Origin: Pseudacidovorax sp.
GTDB lineage: Bacteria; Pseudomonadota; Gammaproteobacteria; Burkholderiales; Burkholderiaceae_C
NCBI RefSeq assembly: GCF_017991995.1
Contig: NZ_JAGOPN010000013.1
Coordinates: 1-64,000 of the forward strand
Length of the DNA stretch: 64,000 nt
Direction of reading: 5' to 3'
Of the stretch, positions 34,766 through 43,099 are shown piece by piece; position 1 is the stretch's first letter; each line of letters starts with the position of its first letter. The position numbers and the translations under genes were made by a program. The notes under the pieces were generated by a model that did no database searches, was not told the DNA's origin, and saw only the letters and a list, made by a program, of their open reading frames with translations.

Positions 34766-35941
34766 ATGGACCTGCTCGAAGCGCCGCCGCTTCCCTTCCA
34801 TTTCACGCCGGAGCATGAGCAGTTCCGCGCGAGCTTGCGCGACTTCATCGCCCGCGAGGTCACGCCCCATGTGCACGAGTGGGACGAGGCGGAGACCTTT
34901 CCGCGTGCGCTCTATGCCCGCATGGCCGAGCTTGGCGTGCAGGGCCTGGGCTACCCCGAGGCCTATGGCGGCACCCCCGCTGACCTGTTCTACCAGCTGA
35001 TCGTGGCCGAGGAATTCGCGCGCTGCGGCGGGGGCGGGGTGCAGGCCTCGCTCAACTCGCACAGCATTGCGCTGCCCCCCGTGCTCAAGGCCGGCAGCGA
35101 AGCGCTGCGCCAGCGGGTGATTCCACCTGTGCTGGCGGGCCAGAAGATCGCGGCCCTGGCCATCACCGAGCCCTCCGGCGGCTCGGACGTGGCCAGCCTG
35201 CGCACGACGGCCGTGCGCGACGGCGACCACTACATCGTCAACGGCGAGAAGACCTTCATCACCTCCGGCGTGAGGGCGGACTTCATCACCACGGCGGTGC
35301 GCACCGACCCGACGGCCAAGGGCGCGGGCGGCATCTCGCTGCTGGTGATCGATGGCGACACGCCCGGCCTGACGCGCACGCCGCTCAAGAAGATGGGCTG
35401 GTGGAGCTCCGACACCGCGCACCTGCGCTTCGACCAGTGCCGGGTGCCGGTGGCGCATCGGGTGGGCGAAGAGAACCAGGGCTTCAAGCTGGTGATGAAC
35501 AACTTCAACAGCGAGCGCCTGTTCATGGCGGTGCTGGCCTGTGGCTACGCCGAGGTCTGCATGCAGGAGGCGCTGGACTGGACGCGCCAGCGCAGCGTGG
35601 GCGGCAGCGTGCTGTCGCAACGGCAGGTGGTGCGTCACAAGCTGATGGACATGGCCATGCGCATCGATGCCACGCGTGCGCTGCTCTACGACCTGACCTA
35701 CCGCATCGAACACCAGTTGGCGCAGCCGGCCCAGCTGGTGGCCCGCGTCTGCCTGGCCAAGGTGCAGGCCACGCAGACGATGCAGTTCTGCGCCGACCAG
35801 GCGGTCCAGCTGCTGGGCGGCATGGGCTTCATGCGCGGCACGAAGAGCGAGCGCATCTACCGCGAGGTCAAGGTCATGATGATCGGCGGCGGTGCCGAGG
35901 AAGTGATGAAGGACCTGGCTGCGCGGCAACTGGGCATCTGA
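34766..35941 (+). CDS. Acyl-CoA dehydrogenase, isovaleryl/long-chain-like active site
   Basis: 391 residues, complete ACAD fold. Motifs are ITEPSGGSDVASLRTTAVRD near residue 134 and GEKTFITSGVRADF near 158. At the usual catalytic-Glu position near the C-terminus the sequence is MIGGGAEEVMKDL, with Gly instead of Glu. A Glu in NNFNSERLFMA (residue ~250) sits where isovaleryl-CoA and long-chain dehydrogenases place their base, which fits a branched or long substrate. It oxidises the acyl-CoA to an enoyl-CoA and hands electrons to ETF. GGAGACC lies just before the ATG. Confidence 0.87.
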   Translation: MDLLEAPPLPFHFTPEHEQFRASLRDFIAREVTPHVHEWDEAETFPRALYARMAELGVQGLGYPEAYGGTPADLFYQLIVAEEFARCGGGGVQASLNSHSIALPPVLKAGSEALRQRVIPPVLAGQKIAALAITEPSGGSDVASLRTTAVRDGDHYIVNGEKTFITSGVRADFITTAVRTDPTAKGAGGISLLVIDGDTPGLTRTPLKKMGWWSSDTAHLRFDQCRVPVAHRVGEENQGFKLVMNNFNSERLFMAVLACGYAEVCMQEALDWTRQRSVGGSVLSQRQVVRHKLMDMAMRIDATRALLYDLTYRIEHQLAQPAQLVARVCLAKVQATQTMQFCADQAVQLLGGMGFMRGTKSERIYREVKVMMIGGGAEEVMKDLAARQLGI

Positions 35942-35971
35942 ACGCGACGAACCGACAAGACGACGACCACG

Positions 35972-36802
35972 ATGAACGACACCATCGACGACCTGCGCGC
36001 CGAGTACGCCGAACTGGCCGGGCTGGTGCGCGGCCTGAGCCCCGAACAGTGGCGCCTGCGCAGCGACTTCTACGGCTGGACGCCGTGGGACGAGATCGCG
36101 CACCTGCTGTACTTCGACGAGACGGCGCTCCTGGCAGCGACCGACGCCGAGGCCTTCGCACGGGATACCGCTGCGCTGACGGCTCAGTTGGCGGCTGGCC
36201 GTGAGATCAGTGCCATCGCCCGCGAGAAGTACGGCCATCTCGATGGCGCGGCCTTGCTGGCGCACTGGGAGCCGGTGTCCGCGCAACTGACCGACGCCCT
36301 GGCTGCGCTGGACCCGAAGGCCCGGCTGCCCTGGTACGGCCCCAGCATGAGCGCGCGCTCCTTCGCCACTGCGCGGCTGATGGAGACCTGGGCCCATGGC
36401 CAGGACGTGTGGGACGTGGTGCGGCGTCGCCGCCCGGCCGGTACGCGGCTTCGCCACATCGCGCACATCGGCGTGACCACCTTCGGCTGGAGCTTCGTCA
36501 ACCGCGGCCTGCCCGTGCCGGCGGTGGTGCCGTACGTGGAACTGCAGACGCCACCCGGCGGCGCAGAAAGCGAGGGTGCCTGGACCTGGGGCGATCCGGC
36601 CTCGTCCGAGTGGGTGCGCGGCACGGCCGAGGACTTTTGCCTGCTGGTGACGCAGCGCCGCAATGTCGCCGACACGGCGCTGCGCTACAGCGACGGCGCC
36701 GCGCGCGAATGGCTGCAGATCGCCCAGTGCTTTGCCGGCGAGCCGGCCAGCGCGCCGCCGCCCGGCGTGCGCCGCGTGGACTACCTCGACCCCGTCGCTT
36801 GA
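35972..36802 (+). CDS. TIGR03084-type metal-binding (DinB/MDMPI-like) protein
   Basis: 276 residues. The N-terminal four-helix bundle has WTPWDEIAHLLYFDE near residue 33 and METWAHGQDVWDVV near 134, which supply His ligands of a DinB/mycothiol-dependent maleylpyruvate isomerase-like metal site. The C-terminal half (YVELQTPPGG to VTQRRNVADTAL) is the TIGR03084 extension. Function is not established. Its place between the acyl-CoA dehydrogenase and carboxylase genes suggests a step or accessory role in the same acyl-CoA route. Confidence 0.8.
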   Translation: MNDTIDDLRAEYAELAGLVRGLSPEQWRLRSDFYGWTPWDEIAHLLYFDETALLAATDAEAFARDTAALTAQLAAGREISAIAREKYGHLDGAALLAHWEPVSAQLTDALAALDPKARLPWYGPSMSARSFATARLMETWAHGQDVWDVVRRRRPAGTRLRHIAHIGVTTFGWSFVNRGLPVPAVVPYVELQTPPGGAESEGAWTWGDPASSEWVRGTAEDFCLLVTQRRNVADTALRYSDGAAREWLQIAQCFAGEPASAPPPGVRRVDYLDPVA

Positions 36803-37668
36803 ACGGCCTGCCGATCACGCTGGACCTGCAGCCGCACATCGACGCGGCGCTGGCGGCCTTGCGTACGGGGCAGGGCGCGCAGGCGCTGTCGGACCATGCC
36901 TTCTCCAACCTGTACCTGTTCCGCGAGGCCCATGCGTACCGCTTCGTGCCCGGCGAGTGGCCGGGCGTGGTGGGTCGTACCTACGACGGTGCCGGGCACT
37001 TCATGCCGCTCTTCGACATCGGTACGGCGCCGCTGGCGGTGCTGGATGCGTTGATCGAGAGGCATGGCTGTCTCTATCCGGTGGCCGAGCATCAGACCCA
37101 GGTCTTGCCGGCCGGACGCTTCGTGTGGAGCGCCAACGAAGACGATGCGGACTACCTCTACGCGGCCGAGTCCTTCCGCGACTATGCGGGGCGGGCCCTG
37201 GCCAAGAAGCGCAACCTGGTGCGGCAGTTCCTGGCCCATCATGTGCCCGAGGCCGTGCCCTTCGGTCCAGCGGTCGAAGCGGCAGCGCGCGAGGTGCTTG
37301 CGGGCTGGATGGTCCAGAAGGGCAAGGGCGCCGGCGAGGCCGACGAGCACGCGTGCCTGGAGGCCATCGCGCATGCCGGACGCTTCGGCCTCGAAGGCTT
37401 CGTGTACTTCGTCCAATCGCAGCCGGTGGCCTTCGTGCTCGCGCAGGCGCTGGAGCCGGGCGTGTTCGCCATCCGGTTCGCCAAGGGGCTGGACAGCCAT
37501 GTGGGCATCTACCCGTTCATGTTCCAGCACTTCTGCCGGTCGTTCGCGCGTCCGGTGCTTTGGTTGAACTTCGAGCAGGACATGGGCAATCCCGGGTTCC
37601 GGCGGAGCAAGCGGTCGTACGCGCCGCAGGCCTTGCTGGCGAAGTGGCGGGTGTCGCGGGTTGGGTGA
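36799..37668 (+). CDS. DUF2156 (LPG synthase C-terminal-like) protein, TTG start overlapping upstream stop
   Basis: 289 residues. Sequences such as DHAFSNLYLFREAHAYRFVP near residue 32, AKKRNLVRQFLAHH near 134 and FIRFAKGLD/YPFMFQHFC-type GNAT-like segments mark the DUF2156 domain found in lysylphosphatidylglycerol synthases, here as a soluble stand-alone protein. The best start is TTG at 36799, whose last two bases form the preceding stop (TTGA), so it is probably made by translational re-initiation. An aminoacyl- or acyltransferase role is only a family-level guess. Confidence 0.75.
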   Translation: MNGLPITLDLQPHIDAALAALRTGQGAQALSDHAFSNLYLFREAHAYRFVPGEWPGVVGRTYDGAGHFMPLFDIGTAPLAVLDALIERHGCLYPVAEHQTQVLPAGRFVWSANEDDADYLYAAESFRDYAGRALAKKRNLVRQFLAHHVPEAVPFGPAVEAAAREVLAGWMVQKGKGAGEADEHACLEAIAHAGRFGLEGFVYFVQSQPVAFVLAQALEPGVFAIRFAKGLDSHVGIYPFMFQHFCRSFARPVLWLNFEQDMGNPGFRRSKRSYAPQALLAKWRVSRVG

Positions 37669-37683
37669 TTGGCGTTTGATGTC

Positions 37684-38036
37684 GGCCGGCCGTTCGTTTG
37701 TTCCGATGGTTCGCTTCTAGCGGTGGACTGGTCCCGGCGATGGTCCGGTTGTGGGCGGTGGTTCGGCCCTGGCGCCGGTGAGGGCGTGTCGGCGCTTCAA
37801 GTGGGGCGGTCGGCGCTGCGCGCCGACTCCCCTCCGGTGCTCGGGCAGACGGGCCGCGGCAGAACTCGCTACGCGCTTCGCGCTGCGCTCAAACAACTGC
37901 CGCGAGTCAGTTCACGAAGCGGGCCTGTCCTTCGGCAGGCCCGCAGCCCGTCTGCCCTGCGCTCCTCGGCGCCCCACAGGCGCGCCGCCACGCCCTCACC
38001 GGCACCAGGGCCTGCGTTGCGGGTAAACGGCCGGCC
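37684..38036. repeat. Large nested inverted-repeat element (~350 bp)
   Basis: No gene lies in 37669-38475. Four sets of arms nest around one centre: 37684-37694 with 38026-38036 (11/11), 37766-37789 with 37989-38012 (23/24), 37843-37854 with 37946-37957 (12/12), and a short hairpin GCGGGCCTG/CAGGCCCGC at 37918-37944. The whole folds as an imperfect giant palindrome. No ORF, transposase or target duplication was recognised. It looks like a non-autonomous intergenic (MITE- or REP-like) element. Confidence 0.65.
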
Positions 38037-38145
38037 TTGACTCCTTCTCCCGCTGGCGGAAGGCAGGGGTGGGGCAGTGCACCGCAGTCGTTCCGTTCGC
38101 CACTGCACTGATCTCGCCAGTGCCGACACGCCGTCTCCCGCGCGT

Positions 38146-38218
38146 CGGGGCCGGGGCCTGGGGGCCGCGGGCGATCTCTGAAAAAGTATGAGCCCGCGGC
38201 CCCCAGGCCCCGGCCCCG
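38146..38218. repeat. Perfect 27-bp inverted repeat with 19-nt loop
   Basis: Arm 38146-38172 and arm 38192-38218 are exact reverse complements, almost pure G/C, separated by an AT-richer loop (GATCTCTGAAAAAGTATGA). The duplex or transcript would form a very stable cruciform or hairpin. It lies about 260 bp before the carboxyltransferase gene. It lacks a T-run and so is not a standard terminator. The remaining sequence to 38475 shows nothing recognisable. Confidence 0.85.
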
Positions 38219-38475
38219 GCGCGCGCGCCCCGGACCATCGTGCACAAGGGCCGCAGCCGCCCCAAGCGACGTGCAACTCGGACCATCGAGCACGACGCTC
38301 GTGCCATGAATCACGCCTGCGCACCTGGGCCTCCAAATGTGGTGATCCGGCACGACGCCGCCCTCCGCACACAGCCACTTCGCGCAAGACCCGGCAAGCC
38401 TCACTGCCTAAGCTGACCCCCATCCCACACGGCAGGCGTTCGCAGCACCGCAGACGCCCGCATCAGAAGCACCTC

Positions 38476-40098
38476 ATGGCCATCATCGAGTCGACCATCT
38501 CCCCCGGCAGCGATGCCTTCGAAGCCAACCGCGCCGGCATGCTCGCCCTCATCGAGCGCGTGCGCACCTACCAGCAACGCAGCATCGCCACCTCCGCCAA
38601 ATCCCGCGAGCGCTTCGAGAAGCGCGGCCAACTGCTCCCGCGCGAGCGCCTGGCCCTGCTGCTCGACCCCGGCACGCCCTTCCTCGAGATCGGCGCCCTG
38701 GCCGGCCTGGGCCTCGACCACCCCGATCTTGACCGCAGCGTCCCCGGCGGCGGCGTCATCGGCGGCATCGGCTGGGTCAGCGGCGTGCGCGTCATGGTCA
38801 ATGCCTCCGACTCCGGCATCGACGCCGGCGCCCTGCAGCCCATGGGCATCCCCAAACAATTGCGCATGCAGGAGCTGGCGCTGGAGAACAAGCTGCCCTA
38901 CGTGCAGCTCGTGGAGTCGGCCGGCGCCAACCTCATGACCTACAAGGTCGAGGAATTCGTCACCGGCGGCAGCCTGTTCCGCAACATCGCGCGCATCTCC
39001 GCGGCCGGCCTGCCGGTGGTCACCGTCACGCATGGCTCGTCCACCGCGGGCGGGGCCTACCAGACGGGCCTGTCCGACTACATCATCATGGTGCGAGGCC
39101 GCTCCCGGGCTTTCCTGGCCGGGCCGCCGCTGCTCAAGGCGGCCACCGGCGAGATCGCGACCGAGGAGGAACTGGGCGGCGCGCTCATGCACACCAGCAT
39201 CTCGGGCCTCGGCGACTACCTGGCCGAGGACGACCGCGACGCCATCCGCCTGGCCCGCGAGATCCTGGCCAACATCGACTGGCAGCGCAGCATGCCGGTC
39301 GAGCCCCTGCGCCCCTTCAAGCCGCCACGCCATGACGCGGAGGAACTGCTGGGCATCATGCCCATGGACCACAAGCGGCCCGTGGACATGAAGCAGGTCA
39401 TCGCGCGCATCGCCGACGACTCCGACTTCCTCGAATTCGGCCAGAACTACGGCGGCGCCACCGTCGTCGGCCACATCAAGATCGAAGGCATGCCGCTGGG
39501 CATCGTCACCAACAACGGGCCCATCGACCCGGCCGGCGCGGCCAAGGCCACGCACTTCATCCAGGCCTGCTGCCAGTCGCGCACGCCCATCCTCTACCTC
39601 AACAACACGACCGGCTTCATGGTGGGGCGCGCCTACGAGGAGGCCGGCATCATCAAGCACGGCTCCAAGATGATCCAGGCCGTGACCAATGCGACGGTGC
39701 CGCAGATCACGATCTACTGCGGTGCCTCCTTCGGGGCCGGCAACTACGGCATGTGCGGCCGCGGTTTCCACCCGCGCTTCTGCTTCAGCTGGCCCAATGC
39801 CAAGACGGCGGTGATGGGCGGCGAGCAGGCCGCGCAGACCATGGTCAACGTGACCGAGGCCGCCATGAAGCGCAAGGGCGGCGAGGTGGACCACGCCAAG
39901 CTGGCCGAGCTGGAGCGCCGCATCGTCGAGCGCTTCGACAGCCAGATGAGCGTGTTCACCACCAGCGCGCACCTGCTGGACGACGGCGTGATCGACCCGC
40001 GCGACACCCGCGCCGTGCTGGCCAATGTGCTGGCCATCTGCCGCGATGCCGAACAGCGGCAGCCGCAGGCCATGCAGTTCTCGGTTGCAAGACCTTGA
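38476..40098 (+). CDS. Acyl-CoA carboxylase carboxyltransferase (beta) subunit, MccB/AtuC-like
   Basis: 540 residues, full length for biotin-dependent carboxyltransferase beta subunits. The N-half carries PGGGVIGGIGWVSGVRVMVN near residue 92 and THGSSTAGGAYQTGLSDY near 187 (acyl-CoA site). The C-half carries THFIQACCQSRTPILYLNNT near 357 and GASFGAGNYGMCGRGFHPRF near 416 (biotin site). With the biotin subunit at 40127 it forms an enzyme of the methylcrotonyl-/geranyl-CoA carboxylase type. The ATG at 38476 is preceded by no strong ribosome site. Confidence 0.9.
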   Translation: MAIIESTISPGSDAFEANRAGMLALIERVRTYQQRSIATSAKSRERFEKRGQLLPRERLALLLDPGTPFLEIGALAGLGLDHPDLDRSVPGGGVIGGIGWVSGVRVMVNASDSGIDAGALQPMGIPKQLRMQELALENKLPYVQLVESAGANLMTYKVEEFVTGGSLFRNIARISAAGLPVVTVTHGSSTAGGAYQTGLSDYIIMVRGRSRAFLAGPPLLKAATGEIATEEELGGALMHTSISGLGDYLAEDDRDAIRLAREILANIDWQRSMPVEPLRPFKPPRHDAEELLGIMPMDHKRPVDMKQVIARIADDSDFLEFGQNYGGATVVGHIKIEGMPLGIVTNNGPIDPAGAAKATHFIQACCQSRTPILYLNNTTGFMVGRAYEEAGIIKHGSKMIQAVTNATVPQITIYCGASFGAGNYGMCGRGFHPRFCFSWPNAKTAVMGGEQAAQTMVNVTEAAMKRKGGEVDHAKLAELERRIVERFDSQMSVFTTSAHLLDDGVIDPRDTRAVLANVLAICRDAEQRQPQAMQFSVARP

Positions 40099-40126
40099 TC
40101 CACCCCCAGGCTCCAGAACCCACGCC

Positions 40127-42121
40127 ATGACCGCCGAAACCTCGTCGCGCACGCCCTTCCGCAAGATCCTCATTGCCAACCGCGGGGAGATCGCGCTGCG
40201 CATCATCCGCACCGCCCGGGCGCTGGGCTACCGCACGGTGGCCGTCCATTCCACCGCCGACGCCGGCGCGCGCCATGTGCGCGAAGCCGACCAGGCCGTG
40301 TGCATCGGCGATCCGCTGCCCGCGCAGAGCTACCTGCGCATTCCCGCGCTCATCGAGGCGGCGCGGCGCAGCGGGGCCGATGCGGTGCACCCGGGCTACG
40401 GCTTCCTGGCCGAGAACGAGGACTTCGCCCAGGCCTGCCATGACGCCGGGCTGGTCTTCATCGGCCCCTCGGCCGAGGCGATCCGCGCCATGGGCAACAA
40501 GGCCGGCGCCAAGGTGCTGATGCAGGCCGCGGGCGTTCCGTGCATTCCCGGCTACCAGGGCGAGGACCAGAGCGAGGCGCGCCTGGCCGACGAGGCCGGG
40601 CGCATCGGCTTCCCGGTCATGATCAAGGCCACGGCGGGCGGCGGCGGCCGGGGCATGCGGCTGGTGAACAGCGCGGCCGAGTTTCCGGAACTGCTGCGCA
40701 GCGCCCGCTCCGAGGCGCAGAGCGCCTTCGGCGACCCCGAGGTGATCCTGGAGCGCGCCATCGTGCGGCCGCGGCACATCGAGATCCAGGTCTTCGCCGA
40801 CCGCCACGGCCACGCCATCCACCTGGGCGAGCGCGACTGCTCGGTGCAGCGCCGGCATCAGAAGCTGATCGAGGAGGCGCCATCGCCCGCGGTCGACGCC
40901 GACCTGCGTGCGCGCATGGGCGCCACGGCTGTGGCAGCCGTCAAGGCCATCCGCTACGAAGGCGCGGGCACGCTCGAGTTCCTGCTGGACGCCGAGGGCC
41001 GCTACTACTTCATGGAGATGAACACGCGGCTGCAAGTGGAGCATCCCGTCACCGAGGCCATCACCGGCCTGGACCTGGTGGCCCTGCAGTTGCGCGTGGC
41101 CGCGGGCGAGCCCCTGGGCATCGCGCAGGAGGATGTGCGGTTCAGCGGCCATGCCATCGAGGTGCGCCTGTGCGCCGAGGACGCCGATCAGGGCTTCATG
41201 CCCCAGAGCGGCACCATGGCCCTGTGGCAGATGCCGCCGCAGTTGCGTGTGGAGCATGCGCTGCAGTCCGGCGCCGAGATCCCGCCGTACTACGACTCGA
41301 TGATCGCCAAGCTCATCGCCCACGGCGACAGCCGCGAGGACGCACGACGTCTGCTGATGGCCGGCCTGGAGGATGCGGTGGCGCTGGGCGTCACCACCAA
41401 CCAGGCCTTCCTGCACCGCTGCCTGGGCCATGACGTCTTTGCGGCCGGTGGTGCGACCACCGCCTTCATCGCCGAGCACCAGGCCGCGCTGCTGGCGCCC
41501 GATGCGGCCCTGCGCGCGCGGGCTGCGGCCATCGCCGCCGTGCTGCTGTACGAGACCACCGCGGCACCCCAGGCGCCCGGCCAGCGTCGGCTGGCGCCCA
41601 GCCTGCCCATCGGCATGCGCCTGCAGATGGCGGGTGAGACCGTGGCCGCCAGCGTGGTGCTGACGGAGGGGCGCCACTTCTCGGTCGGCATCGGCGAGGC
41701 CACCTACGGCATCGCGCTCGACGGGCTGGCGCAGCACCGCGCCCGCTTCACCTGCGATGGCCTGCAGGAGAGCGTCGCCTTCCATCGCGATGGCGCGACG
41801 CTGCTGCTGCACTACGCCGGCCTGCCGATCCGCATCGAGGACCGCACCCGCGCCGCGGCGGCGCGCCAGGGCGAGGCGGGCGGCGACGGCAAGGTGCGCG
41901 CGTCCATGAACGGCCGTGTCGTGGCGGTGCTGGCCGCCATCGGCGACATGGTGCAGCCCGGCCAGCCGGTGCTCACGCTGGAGGCCATGAAGATGGAGCA
42001 CGTGCATGCCGCACCTGTGGCGGGTCGGCTGGTCGCCCTGCATGTGAAGACCGGCGACCAGGTGGCGGCGAGCCGCGTCGTCGCCGAGATCGAGGCGGTG
42101 GCCGAGGCCGTGCCCGCCTGA
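40127..42121 (+). CDS. Acyl-CoA carboxylase biotin-carboxylase/biotin-carrier (alpha) subunit
   Basis: 664 residues. The biotin-carboxylase domain spans residues ~10-455 (KILIANRGEIALRIIRTARA, glycine-rich ATP loop KATAGGGGRGMRL, FMEMNTRLQVEHPVTE). A linker follows, then a C-terminal biotin-carrier domain with biotinyl Lys622 in EAMKMEH. It carboxylates biotin with ATP and bicarbonate for the partner at 38476. Together they are expected to carboxylate a branched 2-enoyl-CoA; methylcrotonyl-CoA and geranyl-CoA cannot be told apart here, though the AtuA-like neighbour leans to an isoprenoid-type acid. Confidence 0.9.
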   Translation: MTAETSSRTPFRKILIANRGEIALRIIRTARALGYRTVAVHSTADAGARHVREADQAVCIGDPLPAQSYLRIPALIEAARRSGADAVHPGYGFLAENEDFAQACHDAGLVFIGPSAEAIRAMGNKAGAKVLMQAAGVPCIPGYQGEDQSEARLADEAGRIGFPVMIKATAGGGGRGMRLVNSAAEFPELLRSARSEAQSAFGDPEVILERAIVRPRHIEIQVFADRHGHAIHLGERDCSVQRRHQKLIEEAPSPAVDADLRARMGATAVAAVKAIRYEGAGTLEFLLDAEGRYYFMEMNTRLQVEHPVTEAITGLDLVALQLRVAAGEPLGIAQEDVRFSGHAIEVRLCAEDADQGFMPQSGTMALWQMPPQLRVEHALQSGAEIPPYYDSMIAKLIAHGDSREDARRLLMAGLEDAVALGVTTNQAFLHRCLGHDVFAAGGATTAFIAEHQAALLAPDAALRARAAAIAAVLLYETTAAPQAPGQRRLAPSLPIGMRLQMAGETVAASVVLTEGRHFSVGIGEATYGIALDGLAQHRARFTCDGLQESVAFHRDGATLLLHYAGLPIRIEDRTRAAAARQGEAGGDGKVRASMNGRVVAVLAAIGDMVQPGQPVLTLEAMKMEHVHAAPVAGRLVALHVKTGDQVAASRVVAEIEAVAEAVPA

Positions 42122-42171
42122 GCGGGCTGGCGGCCGCGTGCCGCCCTTTCATTCCTTACAGCGAGACGTCC

Positions 42172-42969
42172 ATGACAGAGAACGCAGCGCCCGCCGCGGC
42201 GCCCGCCGTGCTGTGCGAGAAGCGGGGCCATGCCCTGTGGGTCATCCTCAACCGGCCCGACAAGCGCAACGCCATCAACAAGGAGGTCGTCGCGGGCATC
42301 CGCGAGGGCTGGCGGCGCGCCCATGCGGACCCCGAGGTGCGCGTGATCGTGCTCACCGGGGCCGGCGACAAGGCCTTCTGTGCGGGTGGCGACCTGCAAC
42401 CGGGCGCCGGCTTCGCCTTCGACCTCTCGCGGCCCAACATCGACTATGCCGACCTGCTGCGCGAGGTGCAGAACGCCACGCTGCCGAGCATCGCGCGCAT
42501 CAACGGCACCTGCATGGCCGGCGGCATCGGGCTGCTGTGCATGACCGACATGGCCATCGCCGCGGAGCAGGTGCAGTTCGGCCTGCCCGAGGTCAAGATC
42601 GGCCTGTTTCCCATGCAGGTGCTGAGCCTGCTGCAGGACCTGGTGCCGCGGCGCGTGCTGCGCGAGTGGTGCCTGAGCGGCGAGCCCTTCGGTGCGGCGG
42701 AGGCCCACGCGGCCGGCCTGCTCAACCATGTGGTGCCCGCGGCCGAACTGGACGCGAAGACCCAGTGGCTGGTCGACCGCGTGGCCGACAAGTCGCCCAC
42801 GGCGCTGCGCCGCGGCAAGTACGCCATGCGGGCCATGGCCGCCATGTCCTTCGACGAAGGCATCGCCTACACCGAGAGCCAGATCGCGCTGCTCGCCATG
42901 ACCGAGGACGCGCGGGAAGGCCTGGCCGCCTTCAACGAAAAGCGAAGGCCGGTGTGGACCGGCCGTTGA
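42172..42969 (+). CDS. Enoyl-CoA hydratase/isomerase (crotonase) family protein, altered catalytic Glu
   Basis: 265 residues of crotonase fold: LNRPDKRNAINKEVV, AFCAGGDLQ (oxyanion loop), NGTCMAGGIGLLCMTDM and FGLPEVKIGLFPM. In classical hydratases the turn after GG places one catalytic Glu, but here that position is Leu (GGIGLLCM); the second Glu (PEVK) is kept. The reaction may therefore not be a plain hydration; glutaconyl-CoA hydratases, isomerases or lyases of the family are possible. It follows the carboxylase genes and is likely the next step. Confidence 0.85.
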   Translation: MTENAAPAAAPAVLCEKRGHALWVILNRPDKRNAINKEVVAGIREGWRRAHADPEVRVIVLTGAGDKAFCAGGDLQPGAGFAFDLSRPNIDYADLLREVQNATLPSIARINGTCMAGGIGLLCMTDMAIAAEQVQFGLPEVKIGLFPMQVLSLLQDLVPRRVLREWCLSGEPFGAAEAHAAGLLNHVVPAAELDAKTQWLVDRVADKSPTALRRGKYAMRAMAAMSFDEGIAYTESQIALLAMTEDAREGLAAFNEKRRPVWTGR

Positions 42970-42991
42970 GCCTGCGGTCCCTGCCGCGGCC

Positions 42992-43083
42992 CCGGGTCGA
43001 TACCGACCCGGACAGCGTGTAGACGCAAGAGGCCGAAGACCCCCTTTGCTAGCCTTTCTTCGCTGCCCGCAACGGGCGCGAAG
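42992..43083 (+). other. Two intergenic stem-loops
   Basis: CCGGGTCG/CGACCCGG (42992-43011) is a perfect 8-bp stem with a 4-nt loop. A second hairpin at 43058-43083 pairs CTTCGC-GCCCG with CGGGC-GCGAAG across one bulged T. Both lie between the crotonase gene and the FadB-like gene. No U-tract follows either. Confidence 0.5.
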
Positions 43084-43099
43084 GCCCCTGAAGACACCC

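Noticed and set aside
37918-37944. GCGGGCCTG/CAGGCCCGC hairpin as a terminator for the DUF2156 gene
   Set aside because: It lies 250 bp past the stop, has no T-run and is part of the larger nested repeat.
38401-40212. 603-residue minus-strand frame opposite the carboxyltransferase gene
   Set aside because: Antisense shadow with no motif; the plus strand encodes a full acyl-CoA carboxylase subunit.
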